This document shows, piece by piece, positions 33,401 to 39,927 of a stretch of 45,279 bases of DNA. Where the stretch lies: positions 1 through 45,279 of the forward strand of contig JAPOOT010000289.1 of the NCBI GenBank assembly GCA_026713285.1, written 5' to 3'. Made by a program: the position numbers and the translations under genes. The notes beneath the pieces were generated by a model that made no database searches, was not told the DNA's origin, and was given only the letters and a program-made list of their open reading frames with translations. The stretch comes from Gemmatimonadota bacterium (lineage in GTDB: Bacteria; JAAXHH01). How positions within the stretch are numbered: the stretch's first letter is position 1; each line of letters opens with the position of its first letter.

Positions 33401-35151
33401 CGCACCAGTACGTCCTGTCGGAATTCGGGTCGACAGAGGCCGAAGACGAGGACATCACCATCGTGCCCAGGTCGTGGTACGCCGGTACCGCGCCGGGGGT
33501 GAATACCTACATCAAGGTCGAGCATGACGCCGCGGACAGTTCCGCCCGGTCCACCTACGCGTCGGCCATCCTGGGCCTGCTGCCGGACGAGCGGACGGTC
33601 AGCGGCCTGGACCGTATCCTGACGGCGGGCAGGTGGTTCGAGGGGGATGAAAGGGACGTGTGCATCCTTCCCGTCGAGATGGCGCGGCTTCTCGGGATGT
33701 CGGAAGCGGACGCAGGTCAACAGGAAATCAGTATCTTCGGCAAACCCTTTACGGTCATTGGCCTATTCGACTCGGCCGCAATGGACAGGATCACCGACCT
33801 GGACGACGAGCCGCTCACCCCCGTGGATTACACGGCGACGGGGCGCGATCTGATCACCGAGCTTGCCATGATGGATTACGATGAGGAACCGGTGCAAATG
33901 GCCCGGTTCGAACACCTCCCGGCCGCGAATCTGATCCTTGCGCCCCATGCCTACGTAAACGACGTCGGGGGAACGCTCCGGTCCGTCGCGGTCCGTTTCC
34001 CCTCGGATGATGGCGCCCTCGACCGGATCGAACGCTTCATGCAGCGGCTGGGGATACCCGTGGTGGCCTCCGTGGGCGGAGAGGTCGCCGTGTTCAGCGC
34101 CATGGCGCTGAGTTCGCTGTCGGGCCTGGGCAACCTGTTCATCCCAATGGTGGTTGCCGCCCTGATCATCCTGAACACCATGATGAACGCCGTGTATGAA
34201 CGCTTCAGCGAAATCGGCGTATACAGCGCCGTGGGCCTGGCCCCGGCGCATATTGGCGCGTTGTTCATGGCCGAAGCCGCCATGTACGCCGTGATCGGGG
34301 GCATGTCCGGCTACCTCATCGGGCAGACCGTTGCCCGCGGTATCACGGAATACGAGATGCTTGCGGGCTTGACGCTGAACTATTCATCCCTGTCCGCGGT
34401 GGCCTCGACGGCCATGGTCATGGTGGTGGTCATGCTCTCGACGATTTATCCAGCGCGCAAGGCATCCCAGATGGCCGTTCCGGACGTCAACAGGCAGTGG
34501 TCCTTCCCCGATCCCGAAGGCGACGACTGGCGTTTCGAGTTTCCCTTCACCATAAGTAGCACGGAGACGCTCGGCCTGTGTGCTTATCTGACCCGGTTCT
34601 TCGAGTCCTACGGCGAGAGTACGCTGGGGAGTTTCATGACGGACGAGGTGAGCCTGACGGGCAGAAACGGCGGATCAGGCGGTGCGGGCCGCGCGACGGA
34701 AGCGGATGGGAATCCGCCCGGTAGAGATGTCCCGGTCAACGACGCCGCGGACCTTGAATCCGCTTCGGGCGCGGCCACTGATTCCGCGGCCCGCGGAAAC
34801 TTCGAGTCGGCAGCCGGCATGGCCACGTACGAAATTACAATGAAGACCTGGCTGGCGCCCTACGACACGGGGGTGAGCCAGCGGGTGACCCTTCACGCGT
34901 CGCCCGCCGAGGACGAACACGACCTGTACGCCGTGTGGGTGCACATCTATCGCCTGAGCGGCGACGTGGATTCGTGGCAACGCCTGAACCGCCGCTTCCT
35001 GAACGTGCTGCGCAAGCAGTTCCTGGTCTGGCGTACCGTGGACCAGGAGGTCAAAACGGTCTACGCGGGTGAGGGGCGGGAGATGATTGGTGCGGGCGCG
35101 GGGACTGGCCCGCGTACGGAGACTGGTCCAGGTACGGTGGAACCGGCCTGA
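30472..35151 (+). CDS. Lipoprotein fusion: degenerate M28 peptidase domain plus FtsX/MacB-type permease
   Basis: 1559-residue envelope protein. A lipoprotein-like signal (VLCAISAC) leads into an M28 aminopeptidase-like domain (about 25-480) with an inserted PA-type subdomain. The expected zinc and catalytic residues are replaced: the HYD site reads YYD (271-273), the GANDNASG site reads GANQASG (284-290), and the Glu-Glu site reads ATSGHF (from 314). A beta-rich segment and three helices (from about 800: VLFYMVLVIPFAYALERL) follow. Then comes a MacB-PCD/FtsX module with RTLLTCATLVLLVFTVLSF, a periplasmic domain and three C-terminal helices, ending with STIYPARKASQM. A linker and a 120-residue soluble tail close it. 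No cognate ABC ATPase is adjacent. The track starts at GTG 30463; I prefer the ATG at 30472. Confidence 0.8.
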   Translation: MRTTPVLLAGLIVLCAISACQTSGVRERVAFQAEPVVEGQVAGVVDSTRIRQTIADLVSFGSRVAGYPGATEAAHYLAGRMDEIGLEDVEMEEFVASVPLDEGGELVILDATTLAFPSIPLHAVWPNLVRTSTTPPAGITGMLHYVGAGDWTDFNGIDPTGAIFLMDFNSGVNWQRAAMLGAGAVIFAEPDHTTRVDGEEKYLQVPVNFPRFWMEKEWADPLVAYLEVNGPFTVRTKGRMTWKRLPAYNVMGKITGTHPVLKEEAIVLESYYDSISPVPAVSPGANQASGVAALLEMARYFAANPPARTVYFLATSGHFLSLSGVNDFTNRHTRKTPYFAEQIEEPINMKLFAGIDLSSARDQIGVYYAGILFAGNSFEKQRFFTPFGRTFMGYAQEVIRRGVFPSDALMNVITPSQGIQSTEFFPAGNIALDAELVFWTGFPALSFATVFDVREYVDTPLDDMERVNIRNVYTQAVLLTELFGRAVNDPMLFPDFKMQLDDRFVRGRIRVVEFDPREDYIPSKPKPGAVVRFRRYNKSISGVKNEIFVVADSMGVAESTELEAGRTYPTEGYVMDPDTGDIIYAPDRGPYGEGAYPLEITMDWVDKEKPTVVFRSDATNLYDLVDPRFLTRLNEAVLLDESGNPPLEWGMTFQEGGWTTGFSYEEDTAVLFTPPESRFKVTMSSGLFGRRLILTNAGEDHPEGIGFESGIGAIPLTSYQVARDLWHLDEARIAALKSVGVSNVRLDEFHQEAGRLLDLAESARQDLQWDRFIKYARAAWGYESRAYPDATGTANDVVRGVLFYMVLVIPFAYALERLVFGFANVYKRIAMSFAIFLAAYGVLRFTHPAFQITTAPDIVLLAFITFVLAAVVIWLISQRFSQTMREFRQHTHSVQATDVRRSSALATAFALGIGNMRKRKARTLLTCATLVLLVFTVLSFTSVQTYLRIQKVSTDAESAYTGFLVRNPNWAPLQKQTHQYVLSEFGSTEAEDEDITIVPRSWYAGTAPGVNTYIKVEHDAADSSARSTYASAILGLLPDERTVSGLDRILTAGRWFEGDERDVCILPVEMARLLGMSEADAGQQEISIFGKPFTVIGLFDSAAMDRITDLDDEPLTPVDYTATGRDLITELAMMDYDEEPVQMARFEHLPAANLILAPHAYVNDVGGTLRSVAVRFPSDDGALDRIERFMQRLGIPVVASVGGEVAVFSAMALSSLSGLGNLFIPMVVAALIILNTMMNAVYERFSEIGVYSAVGLAPAHIGALFMAEAAMYAVIGGMSGYLIGQTVARGITEYEMLAGLTLNYSSLSAVASTAMVMVVVMLSTIYPARKASQMAVPDVNRQWSFPDPEGDDWRFEFPFTISSTETLGLCAYLTRFFESYGESTLGSFMTDEVSLTGRNGGSGGAGRATEADGNPPGRDVPVNDAADLESASGAATDSAARGNFESAAGMATYEITMKTWLAPYDTGVSQRVTLHASPAEDEHDLYAVWVHIYRLSGDVDSWQRLNRRFLNVLRKQFLVWRTVDQEVKTVYAGEGREMIGAGAGTGPRTETGPGTVEPA

Positions 35152-35249
35152 TCGTCGCTGCGGTTCAGCAGGAATGGCCGGGCGATGATCGGCGCAGTCG
35201 CGTGAAAGGGTTGGACGCGGTCCCGTTATCAGGCTGAAGGAGGAATACC

Positions 35250-35720
35250 ATGGAAGGCGGAGGCAGCGGAGGCCCCTGGCTCAACACTCTGATGGGACAG
35301 AACGTTCGGGTTATGACGCCGGGATCCGCCACGGAGGACCGCATGACCGTCATCGAGGCCGTCGAGCCGCCCCACAGTCCGCCGCCCGTCTTCACCCGCC
35401 ACGCCTTCATCGAGATGTTCCTGGTCGTCAAGGGCGCCCTGACCTTCCAGTTCCTACACGAAAGCGCCTTCGTGATCGAAGCCAGCCAGATGGTGACCGT
35501 ACCCGGCTACCGGCCCCATTCCTTTTGGAACGAGGGGGACGATCCGGCGGGGGTCATGCTGATCTGCACGCCCGCGGGGCTGGACCGGTTCTTCGAGGCT
35601 TCCGATCGGTTGCTTCGGCGCATGCCGACGGACACGGCCGATCCCGATGAGTTGAAAGCGGAGATGGCACGCCTTCGGAAGGAGTTCGGGCTGGAACACG
35701 TGGCGCCGGCGCCGAAATAA
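35250..35720 (+). CDS. Cupin-domain protein
   Basis: 156-residue single-domain cupin, AAGGAGGAA before the ATG. The barrel carries FTRHAFIEMFLVVKGALTFQF (His and Glu of motif 1) and VPGYRPHSFWNEGDDPAGVML (His of motif 2), so metal binding is plausible. The C-terminal helix (DELKAEMARLRKEFG) is common in cupins of sugar or quercetinase-like groups. The exact reaction cannot be inferred. It marks the left edge of the high-GC background before the island. Confidence 0.85.
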   Translation: MEGGGSGGPWLNTLMGQNVRVMTPGSATEDRMTVIEAVEPPHSPPPVFTRHAFIEMFLVVKGALTFQFLHESAFVIEASQMVTVPGYRPHSFWNEGDDPAGVMLICTPAGLDRFFEASDRLLRRMPTDTADPDELKAEMARLRKEFGLEHVAPAPK

Positions 35721-36030
35721 GCCTTGGTGATCTTTGGTAGGCTACCCAATCTTTCATAAGAGTATAGCATCCCTAGAACACTGTTGTGTCGACGACACCG
35801 TGCAATAGCGAGTGGTTGGAGGATTTGACGTATCCTATAAACTGAGTTGACCCCGTTTAGTACGTATGAATTTGTGTACAACGAGGAGTGTTCGACACAA
35901 CTCCAAGAAATGTGAACCTGTCTACAAACCGGTAATCTTGGTTTTATGTGCACCGGGTAAAGTCAGTCCGCGTGGGTATGACAGCGTTTATCGAAAAGCT
36001 CGGCCGTATGAGGATCAAGGAGTTGGCGTG
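35721..36030. other. Left junction of the low-GC island, no firm gene
   Basis: 310 bp of markedly lower GC. It holds the imperfect palindrome GTGTCG-A-CGACAC (35786-35798) and an open frame (ATG 35866) that reads into the TIR-like gene without a ribosome site. I cannot identify an attachment site, integrase or direct repeat. Confidence 0.4.
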
Positions 36031-36831
36031 ATGGCGAGAGTCCGAAAGTCAACTGCAATTGAACGATTGCAGAGGTTGGTTGATGAGGCTTCAGAGCTGG
36101 ATATGGAGGATGATAGCTCTCAGGAAGTTCAAAAATGGATACAGGACGTTTTTACCGCTTTTATCAACATATTCGGTGAGGATAGTTCTCAGTTTTCACG
36201 ACTTCCGCAAAGTCACAAAACAACCCCAAGTGGGGTTCGTGAATACCTGAGATCAATGGTTTCCTGCGTCGCGTCTAGTCTCGATGAGATCAAGTACTTT
36301 CGTGAGGATGAAACAGAAACTGTGAAACAACCCTCAGAACAGGGTGACTTAAAAGCACCAGATAAGGACTGTTACGACCAGGGATCGGCGACCAAAAAAG
36401 TCTTTGTCGTTCATGGTCACGACGAGGCCGTCCTGCAGGCGGTTGCGAGATTTCTAGAAAAGCTGAAACTCGAACCAGTAATCCTGCACGAACAGGCGAA
36501 TCAAGGCCGCACGATCATAGAGAAATTTGAGGATCATTCGGATGCGAGTTTTGCCGTGGTTCTGCTGACACCTGACGACATAGGCGCGGCCGTTACGGAT
36601 AAGGCCGATCTACGGCACCGAGCTCGTCAGAACGTAATTCTCGAACTCGGATTCTTCATTGGGAAGTTGGGTCGCAACAGGGTCTGTGCTCTGAAATCGC
36701 GTTGTGTCGAAAATCCGTCGGACGTTGATGGGATGGTCTATATCAACCTCGACGAGCCAGATGCATGGAAGACCGGACTCGTGCGGGAGTTAATGGCAGC
36801 TGGTTTCGCCATCGACGCTAACTGGGTTTAG
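36031..36831 (+). CDS. TIR-like nucleotide-binding effector (PF10137 type)
   Basis: 266-residue protein. Residues 122-266 match the TIR-like nucleotide-binding family: KKVFVVHGHDEAVLQAVARF, then GRTIIEKFEDHSDASFAVVLLTPDD and RQNVILELGFFIGKLGRNRV with the conserved Glu205. The N-terminal 90 residues form a helical domain (KWIQDVFTAFINIFGEDSSQ) typical of this family. TIR and TIR-like domains in bacteria often hydrolyse NAD+ in anti-phage systems, so an abortive-infection effector is likely (inference). AAGGAG lies 8 nt before the ATG at 36031. The track start at 35866 is too far upstream. The next gene, a minimal nucleotidyltransferase, begins 5 nt after the stop. GC of one sampled line is 48%. 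Confidence 0.88.
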   Translation: MARVRKSTAIERLQRLVDEASELDMEDDSSQEVQKWIQDVFTAFINIFGEDSSQFSRLPQSHKTTPSGVREYLRSMVSCVASSLDEIKYFREDETETVKQPSEQGDLKAPDKDCYDQGSATKKVFVVHGHDEAVLQAVARFLEKLKLEPVILHEQANQGRTIIEKFEDHSDASFAVVLLTPDDIGAAVTDKADLRHRARQNVILELGFFIGKLGRNRVCALKSRCVENPSDVDGMVYINLDEPDAWKTGLVRELMAAGFAIDANWV

Positions 36832-36836
36832 CAGCC

Positions 36837-37142
36837 ATGAACGCACAGTTGTCGATTTCCAAAACCGAATTGTCAGCCTATTGTAAAAATCATGGCATCC
36901 GACGATTAGCAATTTTCGGATCGGTGCTCCGGCCAGATTTTGGCCCGGAGAGCGATATCGACGTACTGGTCGAGTTCGCACCGGGTCACACTCCCGGTCT
37001 GCTGGGCATGGCCGGATTGGAGATTGAACTATCCGAATTGTTTGGCGGTCGGAAGGTGGACCTGCGGACTCCTGAGGAATTGAGTCGTTATTTTCGACAG
37101 AAGGTCATTGACACGGCAGAAGTTCTATATGTGCAGGGATGA
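36837..37142 (+). CDS. Minimal nucleotidyltransferase (MNT/MntA family)
   Basis: 101-residue DNA polymerase beta-fold nucleotidyltransferase. The catalytic motif GSVLRPDFGPESDIDV (28-43) supplies Asp40 and Asp42, with the third acid Asp75 in GRKVDLRT. MNT proteins usually serve as antitoxins that AMPylate or otherwise modify the HEPN toxin encoded beside them. Here the HEPN gene is reduced to a remnant overlapping its 3' end. It has no ribosome site of its own and starts 5 nt after the TIR-like gene, so it is probably translated by reinitiation. Its present partner may be the TIR-like protein, or it may be a leftover antitoxin. Confidence 0.9.
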   Translation: MNAQLSISKTELSAYCKNHGIRRLAIFGSVLRPDFGPESDIDVLVEFAPGHTPGLLGMAGLEIELSELFGGRKVDLRTPEELSRYFRQKVIDTAEVLYVQG

Positions 37143-37254
37143 CGAAATCCCATTACAGCACATGTTGGACGCCGAGCGGGAGGCAGTGTGTTTTTCACGA
37201 GGACACAGTTGGTTGCAGCCGCTAAGTCAAGCCTACCATATCGCGCGTGAATAG
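37129..37254 (+). pseudogene. Truncated HEPN (HepT, DUF86) toxin remnant
   Basis: A frame below the ORF-track limit reads RDDEIPLQHMLDAEREAVCF followed by SRGHSW, which matches the conserved N-terminus of DUF86 HEPN toxins. It overlaps the nucleotidyltransferase gene by 14 nt in the standard MNT-HEPN arrangement. It stops after 41 codons, before the helices carrying the RX4-6H catalytic motif. Its last codons run into the 3' end of the opposite-strand vapC. It looks like a toxin cut off by a recombination or deletion junction at about 37220-37250. Confidence 0.75.
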
Positions 37255-37613
37255 TAATCCAGGATGGTGGTGTCCGAAGTCACGAGCAGGCATTTGTTCA
37301 ATTTGGCCGTGGCCACGATCGTGCGGTCGACAGGATCCCGGTGATCCCAGTCCAGTTCGAGATTCCCGATCCATGTCCACACGTCCACTGGACGTACTTC
37401 AATCCGTTCGGTCCGTTCCAGATTTTATGCGAAGTCCTGAATGGACAGGGGCAACACAAGATCGGCCTTTTTCACCCTAACGCCGATCTCCCAGATCGAG
37501 ATCGAACTGATGCACACGCGGTCGGCTTGTGTAATCGTCTGGTCGTCGATTTTGGACAGGCGTTCGGGATCCAGTGTCCAGAAAACAAGCGCGGACGTAT
37601 CCAGTACGACCAT
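37233..37613 (-). pseudogene. vapC: vapC-type PIN toxin interrupted by an in-frame stop
   Basis: The ORF track shows 62 residues ending at a TAA (37427-37425), but the same frame continues for 63 more codons as a normal PIN-domain C-terminus, LDWDHRDPVDRTIVATAKLN and LLVTSDTTILDYYSRAIW, before a TAG at 37235-37233. The full length would be 126 residues, standard for VapC, with Asp5, Glu42 and the HRDPVDR and TSD acids all kept. A single nonsense change therefore separates the two halves of the nuclease. It begins at the A of the antitoxin stop codon (TAATG overlap). A sequencing error cannot be excluded. Confidence 0.85.
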
Positions 37614-37843
37614 TACGTTTCATCCCATTCGTCGATTGTCGGTGTGTCGATGTCTCCATGATAGACGATCTTTCCCCGCAGTCCATCGAAGATCCTGTCA
37701 ACCGATTGCTTTGGCTTTATGGGTTTTACACTGAGAACTGGACTCCGGTTATGCGTTACGATCAGATCCTCGCCCGATTCCTCGATTTCTCGAAATACCC
37801 GAAGCATATTGGCCTTCAGCTTGCTCTTCGATTTGAACAGCAT
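37613..37843 (-). CDS. VapB/Phd-YefM-type antitoxin
   Basis: 76-residue antitoxin. The N-terminal DNA-binding part (KLKANMLRVFREIEESGEDLIVTHNRSPV) has the Phd/YefM fold pattern, and the acidic C-terminus (GDIDTPTIDEWDET) would wrap the PIN toxin. The stop overlaps the toxin start by one base, the normal antitoxin-toxin coupling. With the toxin interrupted, the antitoxin could still repress its own promoter. The ATG at 37843 is preceded by CTGGAGT. Confidence 0.85.
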   Translation of the reverse strand: MLFKSKSKLKANMLRVFREIEESGEDLIVTHNRSPVLSVKPIKPKQSVDRIFDGLRGKIVYHGDIDTPTIDEWDET

Positions 37844-38013
37844 ATGGACTCCAGTCTGTTTAGCAAAAGACTATGGTCATGACCCTGGTTATATTCGAAG
37901 GATTTCCTATGAACCGTCAAGGATTTATCTCATTCTCGGCAACTTAGAAGTCGGATTCCGTGCGACTATTCCGACTGTATAGGTATGATGTTCAATTCAA
38001 TGTGTAAGACAGG

Positions 38014-38042
38014 TTGACAATCGACGTCCCGACGTCTAATAT
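38014..38042 (+). promoter_or_regulatory. Consensus promoter giving a leaderless methyltransferase mRNA
   Basis: TTGACA (38014-38019), 17-bp spacer, TAATAT (38037-38042). The expected start site (38049-38050) coincides with the ATG at 38049 and there is no ribosome site. The spacer contains two copies of the palindrome GACGTC separated by 2 bp, a possible operator or methylation target. Confidence 0.7.
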
Positions 38043-38048
38043 TAAAAT

Positions 38049-39185
38049 ATGGCCACTAACACCGAAAGATACGCTCCTGGTCGAGTACGAGATGCGATAA
38101 TCCGGGTGATGAGACTAACGACAGAAGGTTTGTCTGCTAAACAGATCGCAGCGAGAGTTGCAAAGATAGAGGGCCACATGCCTGAGTCCTCGATCAGGTC
38201 TTATCTTCGTCTGAACACTCCAGAGACATTTGTTCGTGAAAGGAGGGGGGTATACCGCCTTAAGGTAGATCATGACAGCAGTCTGCAACGAACGATGTTC
38301 AGGAGTCCACCTTGGCAGGAACCCTTCAAGTTTGGATCGGCTACATTGTTTCATAGTGAATGTTTGGATTGGCTGGACGCAAGAGATGACCAATCAATCC
38401 ACGCGATAGTTACCGATCCACCTTACGGTCTGCAGGAATACACAGCGAAAGAGCAGACGAAACTCCGAAATAGGAAGGGGGGGATCTGGAGGATTCCTCC
38501 TGCATTTGATGGCCACGTTCGTTCGCCGTTACCAAGATTCACTACTTTAACCGATGAACAAAAACTTTATCTTCGGGAGTTTTTCTATATCTGGTCTCGT
38601 CTACTGATCCCCAAGTTGGTACCTGGCGCCAACGTGGTCGTTGCCTCCAATCCACTACTCTCCCACATTGTCGCCGGCGCTATAGCGGATTCGGGGCTTG
38701 AAAGACGCGGCGACATCGTCAGGCTTGTTATGACTATGCGTGGCGGTGATCGGCCAAAAGCGGCACATGATGAATTCAAGGATGTCAGTGTGCTCCCCAG
38801 ATCAATGTGGGAGCCATGGCTGATATTCCGTAGGCCTGTGGAGGGAAGAGTACAGGACAACCTCAGAAAATGGAAAACGGGAGGGTTTCGACGGCCGACT
38901 GGACTCAAGCCATTCGGAGATGTTATTCAATCTTCCCCGACCAGAAAAAATGAGAAGGCGATAGCACCTCACCCCAGCCTTAAGCCACAATCCTTCTTAC
39001 GACGCCTCGTGAGGGGTGTTCTTCCACTAGGTGAAGGTATAGTTGTCGATCCCTTTGCCGGCGCTGGCTCTACTCTCGCGGCCGCTGAAGCAGTTGGGTA
39101 CGAGTCAATCGGAATAGAAAAGGATTCTCTGTACTTCAATATGGCCAAGGAAGCACTACAGCCACTAGCCGAGCTCGAAGTGTAG
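38049..39185 (+). CDS. DNA methyltransferase (type II, beta-class order) with N-terminal HTH
   Basis: 378-residue DNA amino-methyltransferase (N6-adenine or N4-cytosine). Motif IV DPPYG is at 123-127, ahead of the SAM-binding motif I FAGAG at 336-340 (VDPFAGAGSTLAAAEAVGYESIGIEKD-type end), which gives beta-class order. The N-terminal 75 residues form a winged-helix (LSAKQIAARVAKIEGHMPES and RRGVYRL) that could add DNA or operator binding. The convergent gene, whose stop is 19 nt away, encodes a PD-ExK nuclease, so this is the protective half of a type II R-M system. The recognition sequence cannot be read from sequence. Confidence 0.9.
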   Translation: MATNTERYAPGRVRDAIIRVMRLTTEGLSAKQIAARVAKIEGHMPESSIRSYLRLNTPETFVRERRGVYRLKVDHDSSLQRTMFRSPPWQEPFKFGSATLFHSECLDWLDARDDQSIHAIVTDPPYGLQEYTAKEQTKLRNRKGGIWRIPPAFDGHVRSPLPRFTTLTDEQKLYLREFFYIWSRLLIPKLVPGANVVVASNPLLSHIVAGAIADSGLERRGDIVRLVMTMRGGDRPKAAHDEFKDVSVLPRSMWEPWLIFRRPVEGRVQDNLRKWKTGGFRRPTGLKPFGDVIQSSPTRKNEKAIAPHPSLKPQSFLRRLVRGVLPLGEGIVVDPFAGAGSTLAAAEAVGYESIGIEKDSLYFNMAKEALQPLAELEV

Positions 39186-39204
39186 GGACTGAAGGAAACC
39201 TCAA

Positions 39205-39220
39205 TTACCTGTCTAGGTAA
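39205..39220. terminator. Hairpin between convergent R-M genes
   Basis: TTACCT-GTCT-AGGTAA, a perfect 6-bp stem that contains the nuclease stop codon and lies 20 nt past the methyltransferase stop. Only 19 bp separate the two stops, so this may be the shared transcription end. Confidence 0.4.
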
Positions 39221-39735
39221 ATCCAGTTCTCGCGAAGTTTACTCACGCCAAAGCGGTCAAGTGTGGCAGTTCGTGTGCCGAGTTCCCCTCTCGGATTGCG
39301 TCTAAAGTCTTCGATGGTTACCCTAGATAGGTAGACTTCCCTAAACGTCATTGGAAGTCTTGATGAAGAGGGTTCGGTTTTGTTATCGACCTCGTATACA
39401 AATACACACATCCACTGGTCGCGCGCGCCATGTGTATCGACCGCACCGCCTTTTTTCTTCGTGGTTTTGATTTCAAGACCCTGATCTCCCGACTTAACGG
39501 AGTTTTCTGCGTAAACTCCCTGAACGAGAAGGTCAGGATGGCCATTGAAGTAGTTGTTTTCAGTAAGCACCCTTGAATGTTTAGCCAGACTGGCCGTCAG
39601 CATGTCCGATAGCACACCAGACATGATAGCGGGTCTCAACATATCGTCAAGCCGTTCCAGTCCGCGGTCTACCAGATGAGAATTGACATCGTGGAAGAAA
39701 TCATAAACGTCCTGCATTGCCGACTCGAAATCCAT
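39205..39735 (-). CDS. Type II restriction endonuclease, PD-(D/E)XK fold
   Basis: 176-residue nuclease. GHPDLLVQGVY supplies Pro67-Asp68 and GLEIKTTKKKGG supplies Glu88-Ile-Lys90, the complete PD-(D/E)XK catalytic pattern with 19 residues between. THGARDQWMCVFVYEVDN and REVYLSRVTIEDFRRN fit small type II enzymes that pair with HTH-fused methyltransferases. It is convergent with the methyltransferase gene. No ribosome site precedes the ATG at 39735 and I see no strong promoter, which would keep nuclease levels below methylase levels. Specificity unknown. Confidence 0.82.
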   Translation of the reverse strand: MDFESAMQDVYDFFHDVNSHLVDRGLERLDDMLRPAIMSGVLSDMLTASLAKHSRVLTENNYFNGHPDLLVQGVYAENSVKSGDQGLEIKTTKKKGGAVDTHGARDQWMCVFVYEVDNKTEPSSSRLPMTFREVYLSRVTIEDFRRNPRGELGTRTATLDRFGVSKLRENWIYLDR

Positions 39736-39927
39736 AATGCGGAGCTGATATGGTAAAGTCGAGTCAGGATTGAATGATTCTCTTGCTACGACATTTCTGG
39801 ATTGTTTGATCCGTTCGTCTCCTTCATGTTATCTGAATGCATGTTTCAACAAAATGTGATTTACTGTGAATTTGTAAACCACTACCTACAATATCATGAC
39901 CTAGAATCTCATGAAAGTAAAATCAAT

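Noticed and set aside
35826-35870. Promoter for the TIR-like gene at TTGACG/TTGACC
   Set aside because: Neither -35-like word has a -10 box at a proper distance.
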